Below, piece by piece: positions 1 through 11,899 of a stretch of DNA of 64,000 bases. The DNA is from Larix kaempferi. Lineage: Eukaryota; Streptophyta; Pinopsida; Pinales; Pinaceae. Under the pieces are notes generated by a model that saw only the letters and a list, made by a program, of their open reading frames with translations, was not told the origin of the DNA and did not search any database. Location: the NCBI GenBank assembly GCA_027924585.1, contig BSBM01000386.1, positions 8,014,501 to 8,078,500 on the forward strand. Direction: 5' to 3'. Every line of letters begins with the position of its first letter. The stretch's first letter is position 1. The translations under genes were made by a program, and so were the position numbers.

Positions 1-1385
1 AAATGCTATATAATTATAAGTGTTGATTGGATTGTGGTCTAGCAATAAATTAAAAGAGGCTCAACACAACTAGCCCATGTTCAATTCCCAACTAACATAT
101 GTATTTATCAAAGTTGTCTCCAAAAACCCCATAATACTTTTATAGTATGGATCCCACTCTAACATAGTTGGTGGTGCAATGGAACCAAATTCTACCAAAT
201 CTCTAACTTTGCAAATAGTAGCAATCCACAACTCACATATTAAAACATAAATATATTATAGGGACATAAATATTCATACTACACTAAGGTAACATATGAA
301 CTAGATTCACACTCATCTACTCATTCTCATTGCTTAAAAATGGAGTACATGTATGAATTTATAAGACACACCTTAACACTCTACTATGGCTTATTCCATA
401 TATTATCCATGACTCTAAAGCTTTATCTCCAAGGATTGACTAACCTGACTCAATTACAACATCCTGTTTATTCCTCGTCCACCCACTATTTAGCTTCCCT
501 GGATTCTTCATATGCCTTATGTATCTCTTATAGTGTAATCTAGCTCTTCAATGTCCTGCAGAACTCTCGAGATTCATTCCTATCACTTCTACTTCCATTA
601 CAACTTGTCAACGTCCTTTAGCATGCTCTCTCCATCATGTGCGCTCATTGTGTTTACCGTTATCACACACAGTTGTCCCATTCCCCATTGTCAAGTAACA
701 ACATCATGCTCACCATGAGCACTTGTCGCATTCACCATGCACACTTTCCATTGTGTTCCAATTGCATTATGAAAAAAAAAAAAATTCAACATGCTTATTT
801 CCTTAGCCCGTCACACACTTGCCATATTTACTCTCAAACCACATGGTATAATTTTAGCTGATTACACCCATGCTTCATTTGTATTGTACTCAATTATACC
901 ACATCCATATATCACGTTATATTATGCTAAGTTATACCACATTTATATCTATCACATTCTCCTCTTTCAAGGATACTTTTGCATTCCACTCCTAAAAGAT
1001 GCCAGTCTATAAAGGCATACCATTGGATATAATCTAAATTATACTTTAAGATTGCGGTTTATAATGAACAAGATTACAATTTGTAATCGAGAAGACTTTC
1101 ATAAACGAATCCACACAAAGTTCAGTTCTTGTGAGTACACCTTGTCCCACGACTCACAACTTCAAGAATTTTCTCCCATGCTAAACATGTCCATGGAATA
1201 GCTTTTGTATTTCAGCCCGCCGGGCCAATAGTAATCTTAAAACAACAATAAAAGCATCTGGTCTACAAAACTTTTAAATATTCCAGCAGCAGTCTAAAGT
1301 CGAGGCATGAAATACAAGGAGATGTTTGCAATAGCAGCTATAAGCCGAAGAACTTACAAGGTTTATCTGCAGGCAGAGCGAACTC
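1..1385. other. Non-coding 5' flank of TGD1
   Basis: AT-rich sequence with only short chance reading frames. A tRNA-like promoter pair near 35-89 is listed separately. I see no TATA box that can be confidently tied to the gene. The last 100 bases before the ATG at 1386 look like a leader, but the transcription start cannot be read from sequence. Confidence 0.5.
30..130 (+). repeat. SINE-like tRNA-derived head (weak)
   Basis: An A-box-like string TGGTCTAGCAA lies at 35-45 and a good B-box match GTTCAATTCCC at 79-89, spaced about as in a tRNA gene. No cloverleaf can be folded, so this is not a tRNA gene. The pair resembles the RNA polymerase III head of plant SINEs. No target duplication or A tail was identified, so the right end is arbitrary. 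Confidence 0.35.
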
Positions 1386-2910
1386 ATGGCTGCAGCCTCG
1401 GCTTCCACTCATCTTCAAACCACTCTGCAGCAGGAGAAGAAATTCAGTACTAGAGGGACTTCAAATTCCATCTGGGCCTGTTCCAGGTATGTAAACAAAT
1501 AACCTTAAATATTATGAGCAGGCTTGCATCAAATGCATGCATTTTTGCCTATGGATGGCGTTGTAATGTAGAATTCTTACCAATGAGCTTTAGCTGAACA
1601 TGGGCTTCTGGGCACACAGGTATTGGATTAGCCTTGGTGCCCATCAAACTTATAAACCACAACAAACATTGTGCAGTCAGTTTAGATTGGGATGTAGGAT
1701 GGAAAATGGCTTTTGTGGGCCAATGCGGCCTTCGTTCTCTGGTGAGGTTGATCGAGGATTAATCCCTCTACCGCGGTTCTATTCTGGTTGTGGTCTGCGC
1801 AGCCCTAATGGCATGGGTTTCAAAGGAATGAGGTCAAGTGCAAAGCCTCGACGATTTTGGCCGAATGGCTACTCCATCAAAGGGATGAGGTTAGCTGCAA
1901 GTCCCCGGCGATTTTGTCCTTGTAGCCACCGCTTAAACCTGATATCTAAGCCTATGGAAGTCCATACCATGCAGCACATATTCCAAAATGGAGACATGGT
2001 ACTCAAACAAAAACATCATATCTGCAGAGGGAAAGCTTCGACAGAAATAGACGAATCTGTTTATCTTCCACAAGGTCAGGAATCTGAAGGTTTTGGAGAT
2101 CAGGAAGTAGTGGGTTCAATTCTGAAGGGATGGACACCGCCGAGATATGTGTGGAGAGCCCTGGCTGCTTGGGTGATAGCAGGTCAGGTGATTGCCAGGG
2201 TTCTTAAGGGAAAGATCCATTCGAGAAATGCTTTGCAGCAGCTTGAAGTGGTTGGACCTGGTTCCACTGGAGTTTGTTTGCTGACAGCTGCATTCGTGGG
2301 GATGGCTTTCACTATTCAGTTTGTGAGGGAGTTCACTAGACTGGGTTTAACTAGATCAGTTGGAGGTGTGCTGGCCCTTGCTTTTTCGCGGGAGCTTAGT
2401 CCGGTGGTTACTTCTATCATCATTGCAGGTCGTGTTGGTAGTGCGTTCGCCGCAGAGCTGGGCACTATGCAGGTATCTGAACAAACTGATACATTGAGGG
2501 TGCTGGGAACAGATCCTGTGGATTATCTTATAATTCCACGGGTTTTTGCATGCTGTTTGGCATTGCCAATTTTGACTTTGATCTGCTTCAGTGTATCCAT
2601 GGCTGCCAGTGTTTTGCTGGCCGATGGCGTTTACAACGTCAGTGCCAACATTATCTTGGATTCTGCAAGAAGGGCTTTGCACCCGTGGGACATTATCAGT
2701 GCAATGGTGAAATCTACAGTCTTTGGTGGACTGATTTCTGTAATAAGTTGTGCTTGGGGTGTTACAACTCTAGGAGGGGCAAAAGGTGTAGGGGAATCTA
2801 CAACTTCTGCAGTTGTAATCTCCTTAGTTTGCATCTTCATTGCAGATTTTGTGCTTTCATGGTGCTTTTTCCAAGGTGCAGGAGATGCTCTTAAGGCTGC
2901 TATGGGCTAG
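1386..2910 (+). CDS. TGD1: TGD1, chloroplast envelope lipid-import permease (MlaE family)
   Basis: TGD1 is the permease of the inner-envelope ABC complex (with TGD2, an MCE substrate-binding protein, and TGD3, the ATPase) that moves ER-derived lipid, probably phosphatidic acid, into plastids. Exon 1 is 1386-1486, ending at a donor AG/GTATGT. The intron is 1487-1619 and exon 2 is 1620-2910; the junction codon AGG keeps frame. The product is about 463 residues. Residues from about 206 to the end form the MlaE permease domain: MAFTIQFVREF, the family signature around FSRELSPVVTSIIIAGR, SAFAAELGTMQVSEQTD, and a C-terminal WGVTTLGGAKGVGESTT, with about five or six hydrophobic segments. The first 200 or so residues are variable and Ser/Arg-rich, fitting a transit peptide plus linker. 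That makes it clearly longer than Arabidopsis TGD1 (about 350). Residues 95-133 hold a 19-residue internal duplication. Exon 2 is fully open, so this is the one gene here that looks functional. The start was chosen because the ATG at 1600 lies in the intron. Confidence 0.9.
1801..1915 (+). repeat. 57-bp in-frame duplication within TGD1
   Basis: Two adjacent 57-bp units encode FKGMRSSAKPRRFWPNG and IKGMRLAASPRRFCP. The unit length is a multiple of three, so frame is kept. It lies in the variable N-terminal part before the permease domain. The two copies have diverged by about a quarter, so the duplication is old. Confidence 0.6.
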
Positions 2911-3358
2911 TTTCTAAATTGGAGCAGCTAATGTCATTTGACAACATGTGCACATGTAAACTGGCTTTTGAAAAATGCATGTTTTTCGAGAAAGTATTCG
3001 TTGCAGTCATTTTATATTAAATAGTTGCAGAGGCTTCGTCACCTAAACAGCAGTGAAGCAGGGTCAGCAGCCATCTGACAAATTTGCATTTTGACGTTTC
3101 AGAAATGTATATCTATAACTTTGAAATATTTGTTGGATGCTGTCAGGGTTTCCTTTTGTTTCTAAAGGTTGTTTTCTTTATATTATAGTAGTGTCATGAT
3201 TTTGTCATCCTTTCTGGTTAAACAATAATTGGGCATTTCTTCATGATGTGCTCATTCTCATCACGAAACATTTAACATACACTTGAACATCTATAAGCAA
3301 TGGTTCATTCACCAAAAAGCTCTCTACATAATCCAAACTTGTATACGAAATTACGAAG
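2911..3358 (+). other. 3' flank of TGD1
   Basis: T-rich sequence after the TGD1 stop, fitting a 3' UTR and downstream region. No strong AATAAA is present; near-matches such as TATTAAAT near 3015 could serve. No gene is seen. Confidence 0.45.
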
Positions 3359-3453
3359 CAGTGTTTTCATACTCGGGCAACTCGGACTTAGACTCGATCG
3401 AGTTGACAAATTTAACTGATGACAGTATTGACTCAGTCCTTAAACCGGTTTAG

Positions 3454-3704
3454 GTGAAGTAGGTTGAGAGTCTTAGGGTTTATGTTTTTAGGTGATTTTT
3501 TTTTTAAATATTTGAATTTAAGTGTCACATGTGCACGCTGTCCAGCCCTGCATTGAACATTGACTCGGCTGGTTTGGTACCAAACCGGTCAACTCAGCCG
3601 AGTCAATGTGGGACTGGACAGCGTGCACATGTGACACTTAAAGGTCATTTTTTTAAAATTTCACCTAAAAACCTAAACCCTAAGTCTCTAAACCTACTTC
3701 ATTG
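3454..3704. repeat. Long inverted repeat (fold-back hairpin)
   Basis: Two arms of about 125 bp face each other around the perfect palindrome GGTTTGGTACCAAACC at 3571-3586. Matching blocks include AAGTGTCACATGTGCACGCT near 3519 against its complement near 3625, and the arm ends GGTGAAGTAGGTT against AACCTACTTCA. Arms differ mainly by small indels. Any transcript through it would fold into a long near-perfect hairpin. It could be a fold-back MITE or a local inverted duplication. Confidence 0.85.
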
Positions 3705-4006
3705 CCGAGTCAACCTGCTTTGTAGGGTTCCTACCAATCATAACACTATTTGGGGTTAAAAACAACTTGCTTGACAGTGACACAAGATAACCTGGAATGA
3801 CAATATAAAATTCTCAAAGTAAAAGTTTCATATTCTTAATAAAACTTTTAATTAAATTTTTATATTATCATTAATTGTTTCAGGATGTCTGAGAGGGGTT
3901 CCAACCTCATTGAACCTCATATGATGAAAATAGAATTTCACATCCCTTCCAAAATTCAGTACAGTTAGCAATTTTTAGAATTCCAGTTAACTGAACTGCA
4001 TTGAAC

Positions 4007-4860
4007 TATAGTTTTAAAAATTGGTCTGTACGGAATCAAAATTGGCTGATTTGATCGAGCAGAGGGTTGACTGGGTCAAATTGGCCCTTAAACCGATTCG
4101 GTCGACAGCCAAGTTGGTGTCAAAATCGACCGGTTCGTTATCGAACCGGTTGGATCAGTCGAGTTGTGACAAAAATCGGTCAATTTGTCTGGGTCGGCAT
4201 GCTTGGGGCCGTAGAAAGCAAAATACTTATAATTTTTTTTTTTTTCAGTTTTCCCTATTCTAACCTAACCTTAAAGCTATTTAATGACCCCCCCTCCCCT
4301 CCCCCACCCCTAGTTGCAGATGACCTTGAGGAGTCTGAGCTTGAGCCAGATGATGATGCTATCGTTAGTCCTTCTAGTTCTTCTGCTTCTAGTTCTAGCA
4401 GTGGTGATGAGTTTGATCATTGATGATGTATGACAGTTGACTATGTAGTATGATTATTGACGTATGATGCATCATGATGATGTAGTGACATCATGATTCA
4501 TAGCATGTTGTTTTTTGGACTGTACAGGCCATATAGCCTATAGGCCTCATTGATTATGTATTTTCTTCCAGTCCCAGATATGTATTGCACAGTACACTTT
4601 GTGCCGTTTTGATATATCCACTCTTATATGGTATATATATGAGCAGACTTTGGATATTTCGTTTCTAATGCTTTGGAATCATGGATTAGAATCTTTGAAA
4701 TATTGTTTTTCTTTACAATTTAAATATTTTTTGTATTTTTGAGTAAACCAAGTCATTAAATTCAAATTGGCCGAGTCATGACTGATTCATTACCTTTTTG
4801 AGTCAGAGTTCGAGTTGAACCTCAACCGATTCCGAGTCCGATTCTGATTTTTAAAACTAT
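4007..4860 (+). mobile_element. Inner hAT-like element with transposase tail relic
   Basis: Terminal inverted repeats TATAGTTTTAAAAAT and ATTTTTAAAACTAT are flanked by GCATTGAAC at 3998-4006 and again at 4861-4869, an 8-9 bp target duplication that is still perfect. Inside, 4286-4423 encodes an acidic, Ser-rich tail (DDLEESELEPDDDAIVS, then a Ser run and GDEFDH), followed by a 3' UTR-like stretch that recurs near 5110 and 16300. I read it as the C-terminal tail of a hAT transposase left in a deletion derivative; that identification is inference. The perfect flanks say it inserted later than the outer element. Confidence 0.65.
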
Positions 4861-5368
4861 GCATTGAACCAAAGAAAAGTCCACTAAACCATCAAAAGAT
4901 GCCAAATGTCAACCTACTCTTTGACTACATCCCACTTGCAAAATATAAACCTGCTAAAAAATACACATGCCAGAGGATGGTCCTGTAGCTCATGCCGAGG
5001 ATCCCATTTCCAACAATGGTGATAGGTTTGATGATTGATGATGTTGATCATTGATATGTAGTAGTCTAGTACCTTGTAGCACATTGTGTTTAGATTCTAG
5101 AGGCCATTTAAAGCTTTGTTGCTTATGTATTTTGTTTCGCATATGTATTGCACTGGTGTCATTTTCATGTGTAGTAAATACAGGAGCAGACTCTTTCTAT
5201 TTTGTCTCTAATGGGTTGGAATCTTTAAAATAATTCTTTTCCATTAAAATTTTATGTATTTATTAGTAAACCAAGTCATTAAATTCAAACCAGTCTGAGT
5301 CATGGCTGAGTCCGAGTCTGAGTTAACCTTGGCCATTTCTGAGTCCGAGTCCGAGTTTTAAAACATTG

Positions 5369-7640
5369 ATATGAAGTAGTCATTTTAGTTCCTTTGGTTA
5401 TGTTATGATTCTATGAAGCAAGCCTGATTTCAATAAGTTTCTCTTTCACAGACATGTTCAAGCAGCAATGAATCTGTGAAATGGTAGATTGGGGCTTCAA
5501 GGCTACTTTCTTTGGGCTAATAAGCATGACTTATTGGATGCAATTTTTTGCTTGTGCGCTAGAGCCACTTCTGAATTTAAGCTATGAAGTTTATATGAAT
5601 GCTTACCTGTTCTCTAATTCATGTATTGGTGTCCTTTATCAGAAGCAAGAGAAACAAAGTCCATCAGGCCGTATTGGGCCTAAGCAGGTTTCCTTATTCA
5701 TGCATATATCTAGCATTTTTTGCACCAACTCCTTGTGATAATCCTATGCTCTTAAACGTTGTTAATTAAGTCTTTATTTTGATGAAGTAGAAATTCCTAG
5801 GTTTATGTGGTACATGTTTTAAGCAGCTAGATTGGTTTTAGATTGGGTCCATAACTATCTAAATAGCATAAGTACTACGTTGATGCTACAAATATGCATG
5901 TGATGATTTTATATTGTCTTGGTTTTGGTTCATAGAGCTCCTCATGAAGGTTTTCTAACAGGTCTTTTTCTTTTCATGTTTCAAAAAGATTCACCATCTT
6001 CATCTTATGTTGTATGCGACTACTTTGTTAGTGAATATCTCTATTACTACTATTTCCCAAGATTCATATACATCCTTCATAATGTGGATATTATCTTCTT
6101 ATTGGTGTTATTGAACAGACCTTGCCTAAGTGAAAGGCACCAGTTTTATTCTCTATCAAGACATTGCTTTGATGATGAGACTTTTGCCATCCTTGTCTAG
6201 TGTTATTTTGATTCAGGAAGATTGTGACAGTTCAGGCTTTTATCAAAGTAAAATCCTATGTATGTGGGAGAAAAAGAGCTCAAAATCTTCAGCAAACATC
6301 AACAACAGAAAATGGCAGTATCTAGATGTTCAGGAAGCATTATTGAAGGTATTTTGTGGTAAATTATGGATGCACTGTGTTTTTCCCTTCTGGATGCTAC
6401 ATTATTCTCTTATTTACCTGGCACCTTGTCATCCACACTTTTTGACATTTTGAGGTTTCTTTTTATGTTATCACCATTTAGTTGTCATCCCTTCTTGATC
6501 TTCATGTTGTCTCCATGCAAGATAGCCATTCCTAATAGCTGAACTTCACTGTTGAATTTTGTCTGTTGTTTAAGGCTTTAAGCCAGTTTTAATGTCTTGC
6601 TGCCATTAACCATTATGTTCGTTGCCTTTTATCTTGTATTGCCTTTCTTGATTCAAATTGCCTGCTTGGCATTTATGAATTATTATATGCCAAGACAAAC
6701 CTAGACTTAAAAAATTATTTTGTCCAGTTTTATTGGCTTCTTCCTTCCCTCATAGTAGACCATTCGATATCCTTTCTAAGCTCAATTTGGCTTCCATTTG
6801 CTTGAGAAAAGCCAGTTGTCAACATTTTCAGTAAGTGGCATTAATCCTTTATGGAAAAGGGATCTCAAAGATCTTGTTATAAGCTATCATTATTGAAGGG
6901 GCATTTAAAGGGGGATATCGAAGCCTAATAAAATTTGACTGGGGCAAGGGCATAGAAGAATATTCATTTGTGTTACAATACCTAGTGTAACCTTTAGCTC
7001 ATTAAAGGATTAGACATATAACCCACATCGTTCAAGATTATTAACCAAGTGCAATTGTAATTACAGTACGGAAAATGCAACAGAGTTAACTAGAGTGCAG
7101 TTACACCTTTTGAGATTCAATTAGCTGCAAGTACATAATAAAATTACTTGGCTTTCAGATACTTTACTTTAAGGGCTCAAGTAATAATACAAAATCAGTT
7201 TCAAAATATGCAATAATTTATTAATCAGACATAATTACAAAATCTGACAATTGTTCCAAATTTTAACTGTTTATGTCTCCGTTTTGTGTGTTTTGCTTCA
7301 GCCACTTAATCTTCTGCTACCTAGTAGCTTCTTTGTGTGATCGGTTGTCCCCTCAACTTATCTTTGCAATATGATCATGATTTTTAGCCAACCAGCGATG
7401 AGTTGGTCACTGTTGCCTTGCAACCTAACCCTGTGGTGTCTTAGTTAACAACTCAACCTTGCTTTGCCATCAAAAAGTGCAACTTATCTAGCTCTAATGA
7501 CTGGTGATCCTTTGTTATACTACAACCTAACCTTTGAATCCCCTTTCTAAACTGCAACCTATCCTTGTGGTTTACATTGTAGCCTATAACATCATCCGAG
7601 CCTTAGTGAATTATTCATTTTGAATTTCTAATTTTGTGGA
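5369..7640. other. No clear gene; exon-like scraps only
   Basis: Two short stretches have splice-like borders. 5640-5687 (after TTTATCAG, before GTTTCC) could encode KQEKQSPSGRIGPKQ. 6216-6348 (after ATTCAG, before GTATTT) can be read as KIVTVQAFIKVKSYV, faintly IQ-motif-like, but a stop follows in that frame. I cannot join them into a gene. The remainder is T-rich and featureless. Confidence 0.3.
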
Positions 7641-7643
7641 ACA

Positions 7644-8890
7644 TCATTTGGTCATATTTAGATGTGCCTGACATTTGATGTAGCAGTTGTTCCGATTGTT
7701 GGGCCCACAACAGTTTACCTTCAAAAACAAAAAGTTATTCTTCAGCTGTTTCAGTGGCAGGCAGATCCGTTGAAAATTGTTACATGCATTCTGCCTGGAA
7801 ATGATCTTGCCTGAACTATTGAAAGCAGACTTGACATCCAAAGGAGTATTCAAGACTAACTCCTTATATTCTTTCAAGTCTATATCATTTTGCCATGACC
7901 TCAAGAATCCTTCTAAACTCTCCCCATCTGTCAATGGTTGTGGAAAATATTCTTGCCAAGGAGCAGTCTTCCTCTCCTCAGCTTCTTGGAGCTGTTGTTC
8001 CTATTGTTGCACTTTGCCAGTCCATTCCATCAACATTTAAGATTGTCATGGAAAATATATAAACGTGCCTTCAACATGCGAATTCCATCTTCAACCTCTG
8101 CAACTTCATCAGTAGCTTCTAGGGTTGTGTGCAATCTTCAAAACCTCCAAGTCTTCTCAGTGGTCACATTAACATCCCAGTCAGGACTCAAAATTCTTTG
8201 CTTCAGCACCCATCAATGTCTGCATTGATTGCACAAGCAACCACAACTTAGTCTTCAGCACTTGCAAATTTTGCACCTGAGAGGCTGCTTCCTCTACTCT
8301 TTTCACATAAAGCATGGTTATTCTTGGCATGTGGCTTTTTCTTTGTTTGAGCATTAACATAAGAACTCTTTTAACAGAAGCCTTCAAATCTTGATTTGAA
8401 AAACACATTTCTTTCAACTGAGTGATTTCATTTTTTTATAAGCTCACTTTCTTCTTTAACCAAATATTTTCTTTATCCAGTAGAATTCTTCTTTTGCTAA
8501 ACAGAATGTGTGCATTGCTAGCCAAATGCACTGTGTTTGCAATATTATCTTCAAACTAAAATAAGTTAGTAACAATAGTCATACTGTCCTCCGTTCTTGA
8601 AATTCCAGTTCAAGAGAAACCAAGTTGTTTGCTCACTTCATAGTGAGCAGATTGGGTTGGTCAATCGATTTACTCTGCAATGTCACATGTTTGGATAGCT
8701 ACTCAGCTGGTGCCTTGCGCTTCCTACTCTTAGGGGAAGATCATAAAGTGCCCGTTGCTTTTGGGATGGAGTCCTTTTGCTATGTTTGTGGCCAGTCTTG
8801 CATTTTTTGTGACTAGGACCAAGTCTGATCTGGAAATGCTGCATATGGCACCATAGGATGTCAAGAAGTAGCTGCAAGCTGTGGTCCATC
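7644..8890 (-). pseudogene. Unrecognised minus-strand coding relic
   Basis: Several minus-strand frames lie end to end: 8181-8417 is a helical, Lys/Leu-rich stretch (VEEAASQVQNLQVLKTKL) that could form a coiled coil, and 7644-7934 begins MTDGESLEGFLRSWQND. Frames shift between them and stops intervene. I do not recognise a family. It could be a decayed host gene or a transposon gag; nothing seen decides it. Confidence 0.25.
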
Positions 8891-9186
8891 TATAAAACTA
8901 CTAGCCACTTTGTTAGTTTCCGCAAGTGTAGATGTTTCTACCAAACTGGTTTGGGCTCAAGGGGTCAAAAGAAATAATATTTATGATTGCTGAAGATAAA
9001 AAAATAGAATACCTTATGTGAAAATGATTTGGATGTTTTAGGGAGCTCTGTTAGGGTTGGATATTGTGTAAGGATTGTGATCTGGCATCCTTTTCTTTTA
9101 TTAACTCTAGTCCTTTTGTATTGATTGTTAGCCTCGCTAGCTTTGACAGGGTGGGGCTTGCGACATAAGGCACTAGGGAGCTTGAT

Positions 9187-9960
9187 ATGGCAGGCCATTT
9201 GACTGAAAATGCTCTTTTACTCTTGGATATCGTGAAGGACTCTAATGATTACAACGATGCTACCTCCCAAGGGTCCTTGAAAATTCCTACAGAAGGTGTT
9301 TCACAAGGTAACTCTAGTATTGAGCCTGATGAAATTCTTATTGATATTCATGTGAATGAATATGATTTTCTTTGTAATGTTTTTAGGAGACCCTTTTAGG
9401 GTATTTTGTTGGTCGTGCCCCGCTTGAAACTGTCATTTGTAAATGTGTTAGGGCGGTCTGGGAACCACATGGGGGTCATTTTGTCCATACTCATAGTTAC
9501 ACCTAAAGATTTTTCTTTTTCAAATTTATTGGAATGGCACACATCCTTGAGATTCTTAGGCGGGGTCTGTGAATTTACCAAAATAATTTGTCTGTCTTTT
9601 TGTCATGGTTTGAAAGGTTCTTGATTGACCAGGTAGCTTGGTTGTCATGCCTTGTGTGGATAGACTACCCAGGCCTTCCAATGTAGCCGTGGCTGTTCCT
9701 GTAACACAGTTAGTCTTCGATAGGTGGTTTCATATGCCATGAACTAGAGATGTTCTTTAACCCGAGGCCCCAGTGTCATGTCTTAAGGTCAATTTGTCGA
9801 AAGGATTTTAAAGGAGTATGTGCTCATTAGAGATGGCGATAGGATGATTGGTCAACTTGTTCATTACATTAATATCCCAAATACTTGTTTTGTTGCCAAA
9901 GTTTGAACCACCATAACTGATGCTACTTGCATATGAACTAGGTATGTGATATAGAGGGAG
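9187..9960 (+). pseudogene. LINE A ORF1 relic (DUF4283-like)
   Basis: The frame at 9187-9399 is open and may be the N-terminal part. From about 9400, after frameshifts, the text matches the DUF4283 pattern of plant LINE ORF1 proteins: an FxxFKFIGMAHILEILRRG-like segment near 9515-9560, then LVWIDYPGLPM at about 9653-9685 (usual form: VWVRLPGLP). DUF4283 proteins package LINE RNA. At least three stops break it. Confidence 0.5.
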
Positions 9961-10308
9961 GATGGAATCAAAGGGTGTGTAAGAACGAAGGTTTTGAGCC
10001 ACAAGAGGCACCAATTCCAAAGAAAGTTGCACTAGTTGTCTCTTCTAGGCCTTAGGTTGCTTTGACAAACAAGCTGGTGTCTTAGCAGGTTTTGGATTGT
10101 CTCAACAAAGTGGGAGAATTCACAAGGCACTCTCTTTGTTGTTGCTACTTGACCCTCAAGTGTAGGACTAGATTATTGATCTACAAAAATGACCTTGGCC
10201 TATTACTTTGGATGCATGGTTTGTCCCCAACAAAGCATTATAAGTGTCAACTCCTTTGGTGCTCTCAATAGCCTTGGATATAATGAGGAAGAGATGCATG
10301 ATATAGCA

Positions 10309-10935
10309 GGGTCCTAGTGAAAGTTGCCTCATGGAATGTTTGGGGTTTTGAGTGACCTTGGCAAAAAACATACCATTCTCAAATCTTGTCTTTGATTAGT
10401 AGGCTGGATATTATGTGTTTACAAGAAGTCAAACTCGCTAGACTTTTGCTTTGTACAGCCTAACCTATTATTTCGTTGTTCTACTTCTGCTAACTATGTG
10501 TATTCGAATCATATTGATGGGAATGGAGGCGTTTCAACCGTAATATTTCCTTAGCTTGTTGATGCTATGGTTCATTGGGGTTTTGAATCTTGACCCAATG
10601 CAAAGATTGTTTGGGTTTTATTGAACCTTAATGGTAGGAATTGGGGCTAGCCAATACTTGTGCATTCAATGTTGCTGGTGAGAGAGCTTAGTTTTGGTGT
10701 TGAATTGTTGATGAACTTCTAGACATCCCTCAACTAAACTATGGAGATTTTAATATGGTTGAGAATCAAGAAGATAAAAGGACTCTTACTTGTTAGTGTG
10801 TTGTACAATGAAAAGGAAGCTTGGATGGCCTTCAAGGCCAAATTATGTCTTAATAATCCTATTCATCTCAAGCATTATGAATCCTCCAAGCTTTGGTTTA
10901 CTTGGAATACTTTTGCAAGGCCTAGGAGCTGATTT
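10309..10935 (+). pseudogene. LINE A endonuclease relic
   Basis: VASWNVWGF at about 10323-10349 corresponds to the N-terminal SWNVRGL motif of LINE AP endonucleases. GDFNMVE at 10743-10763 is the conserved metal-site motif (GDFN), and KLWFTWNTFARPRS at 10888-10930 matches the region before the catalytic His. The intervening sequence has frameshifts and stops. The family nicks target DNA to prime reverse transcription. Confidence 0.65.
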
Positions 10936-11899
10936 TGTATAAATTAGATAGAGTAATGTCATCAAAAAATAATTTATTTTATTTTGATTCTTTTGGGGGT
11001 TTGAATGGTGTGGGTTAATGGTACGACCCTTCTTTATGATCGCCAATCTATTTGGTTTGACATTTCTTGGGGTACCCAAAAAGTATGCATGCACAAAACA
11101 TGCTATATCATGAATGCTTCTCATCTTCAAAGCCCTACTTGTGTTGGCATCTATTAGAACTATTTAGAACCTTATGCCTAGACGACATGGGGATTATGGG
11201 TTGATTACATGAGAGGATTTTCTTGCTCGAATTGTTGCCTTTCGAGGCTAGGGGTGATAGATTGCGGCCATTTGATGTAATCATAATTGAGTTGCTCAAG
11301 AAGAATTCAAGAAATTTCCAAGAGCCCTTTAACTTGGTTTTATAGACGAGGAAAAAAGTGTGTGAAAAAAGGCTTTGTTGTATCTTGAGAATGGATGACA
11401 CTTGTCAAATCGAAGGTGCTTAACTTTGTGCTTGTTTGCACTAGCTTTGGACAAGAGACATGCCTATTGAGGCATTTTTTAAAGATTTGGAAATCAAGGA
11501 GGGGGACAAGAAATTGGATGCTCTTAAGACAATCGATACATGGGTAACTGGGTAGCTCATTGAGAGTTGATTGAGGAGGAGTTTGTAGCCCATTATACGA
11601 AGGTGTTTCAATCTTAGGGTAGGCTGGAGAAACTAGTGATGACAATGCAACTATGACTTAAAATTACTTGGTGAAAGTGACATATGAACAAAAATGAATT
11701 TGTGATCAAGCCCTTTCCTTGAAATTTGAATGCCCTGACAATTGCCTTACGCAAAATCTTTGATGTTAAATATCTCGGGCTTGATGACTTCCCATGTGAG
11801 TTCTAAAGGCCATGGGGAATTTGTTGAGCTCGACTTGTTGCAAGTTTACAGAGAAGCTCTTTAGGTGTGGTAATGAACTAGGCTTCATTAAATTTATCT

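Larger units (their letters stand above)
3359..5368. mobile_element. Decayed hAT-like DNA transposon (outer)
   Basis: The ends are imperfect inverted repeats: CAGTGTTTTCATACTCGG at 3359 and the reverse complement of a CAATGTTTTAAAACTCGG-like end at 5368. Subterminal ACTCGG/CCGAGT motifs recur near both ends (3374-3400; 5281-5358), a habit of hAT elements. The flanking 8-mers TTACGAAG and ATATGAAG agree at six of eight positions, which fits an old 8-bp target duplication. No transposase frame survives. A fold-back hairpin (3454-3704) and a second hAT-like element (4007-4860) lie within it. Confidence 0.55.

Noticed and set aside
2356-2682. Minus-strand and alternate-frame ORFs across TGD1 exon 2
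   Set aside because: Shadows of the strongly conserved permease frame.
6216-6348. Exon of an IQ-motif protein
   Set aside because: Only a short stretch is suggestive, a stop follows in that frame, and no neighbouring exons could be joined.
9406-9624. Independent plus-strand gene of 72 codons
   Set aside because: Lies in a LINE ORF1 relic and reads in a different frame from the DUF4283-like match.
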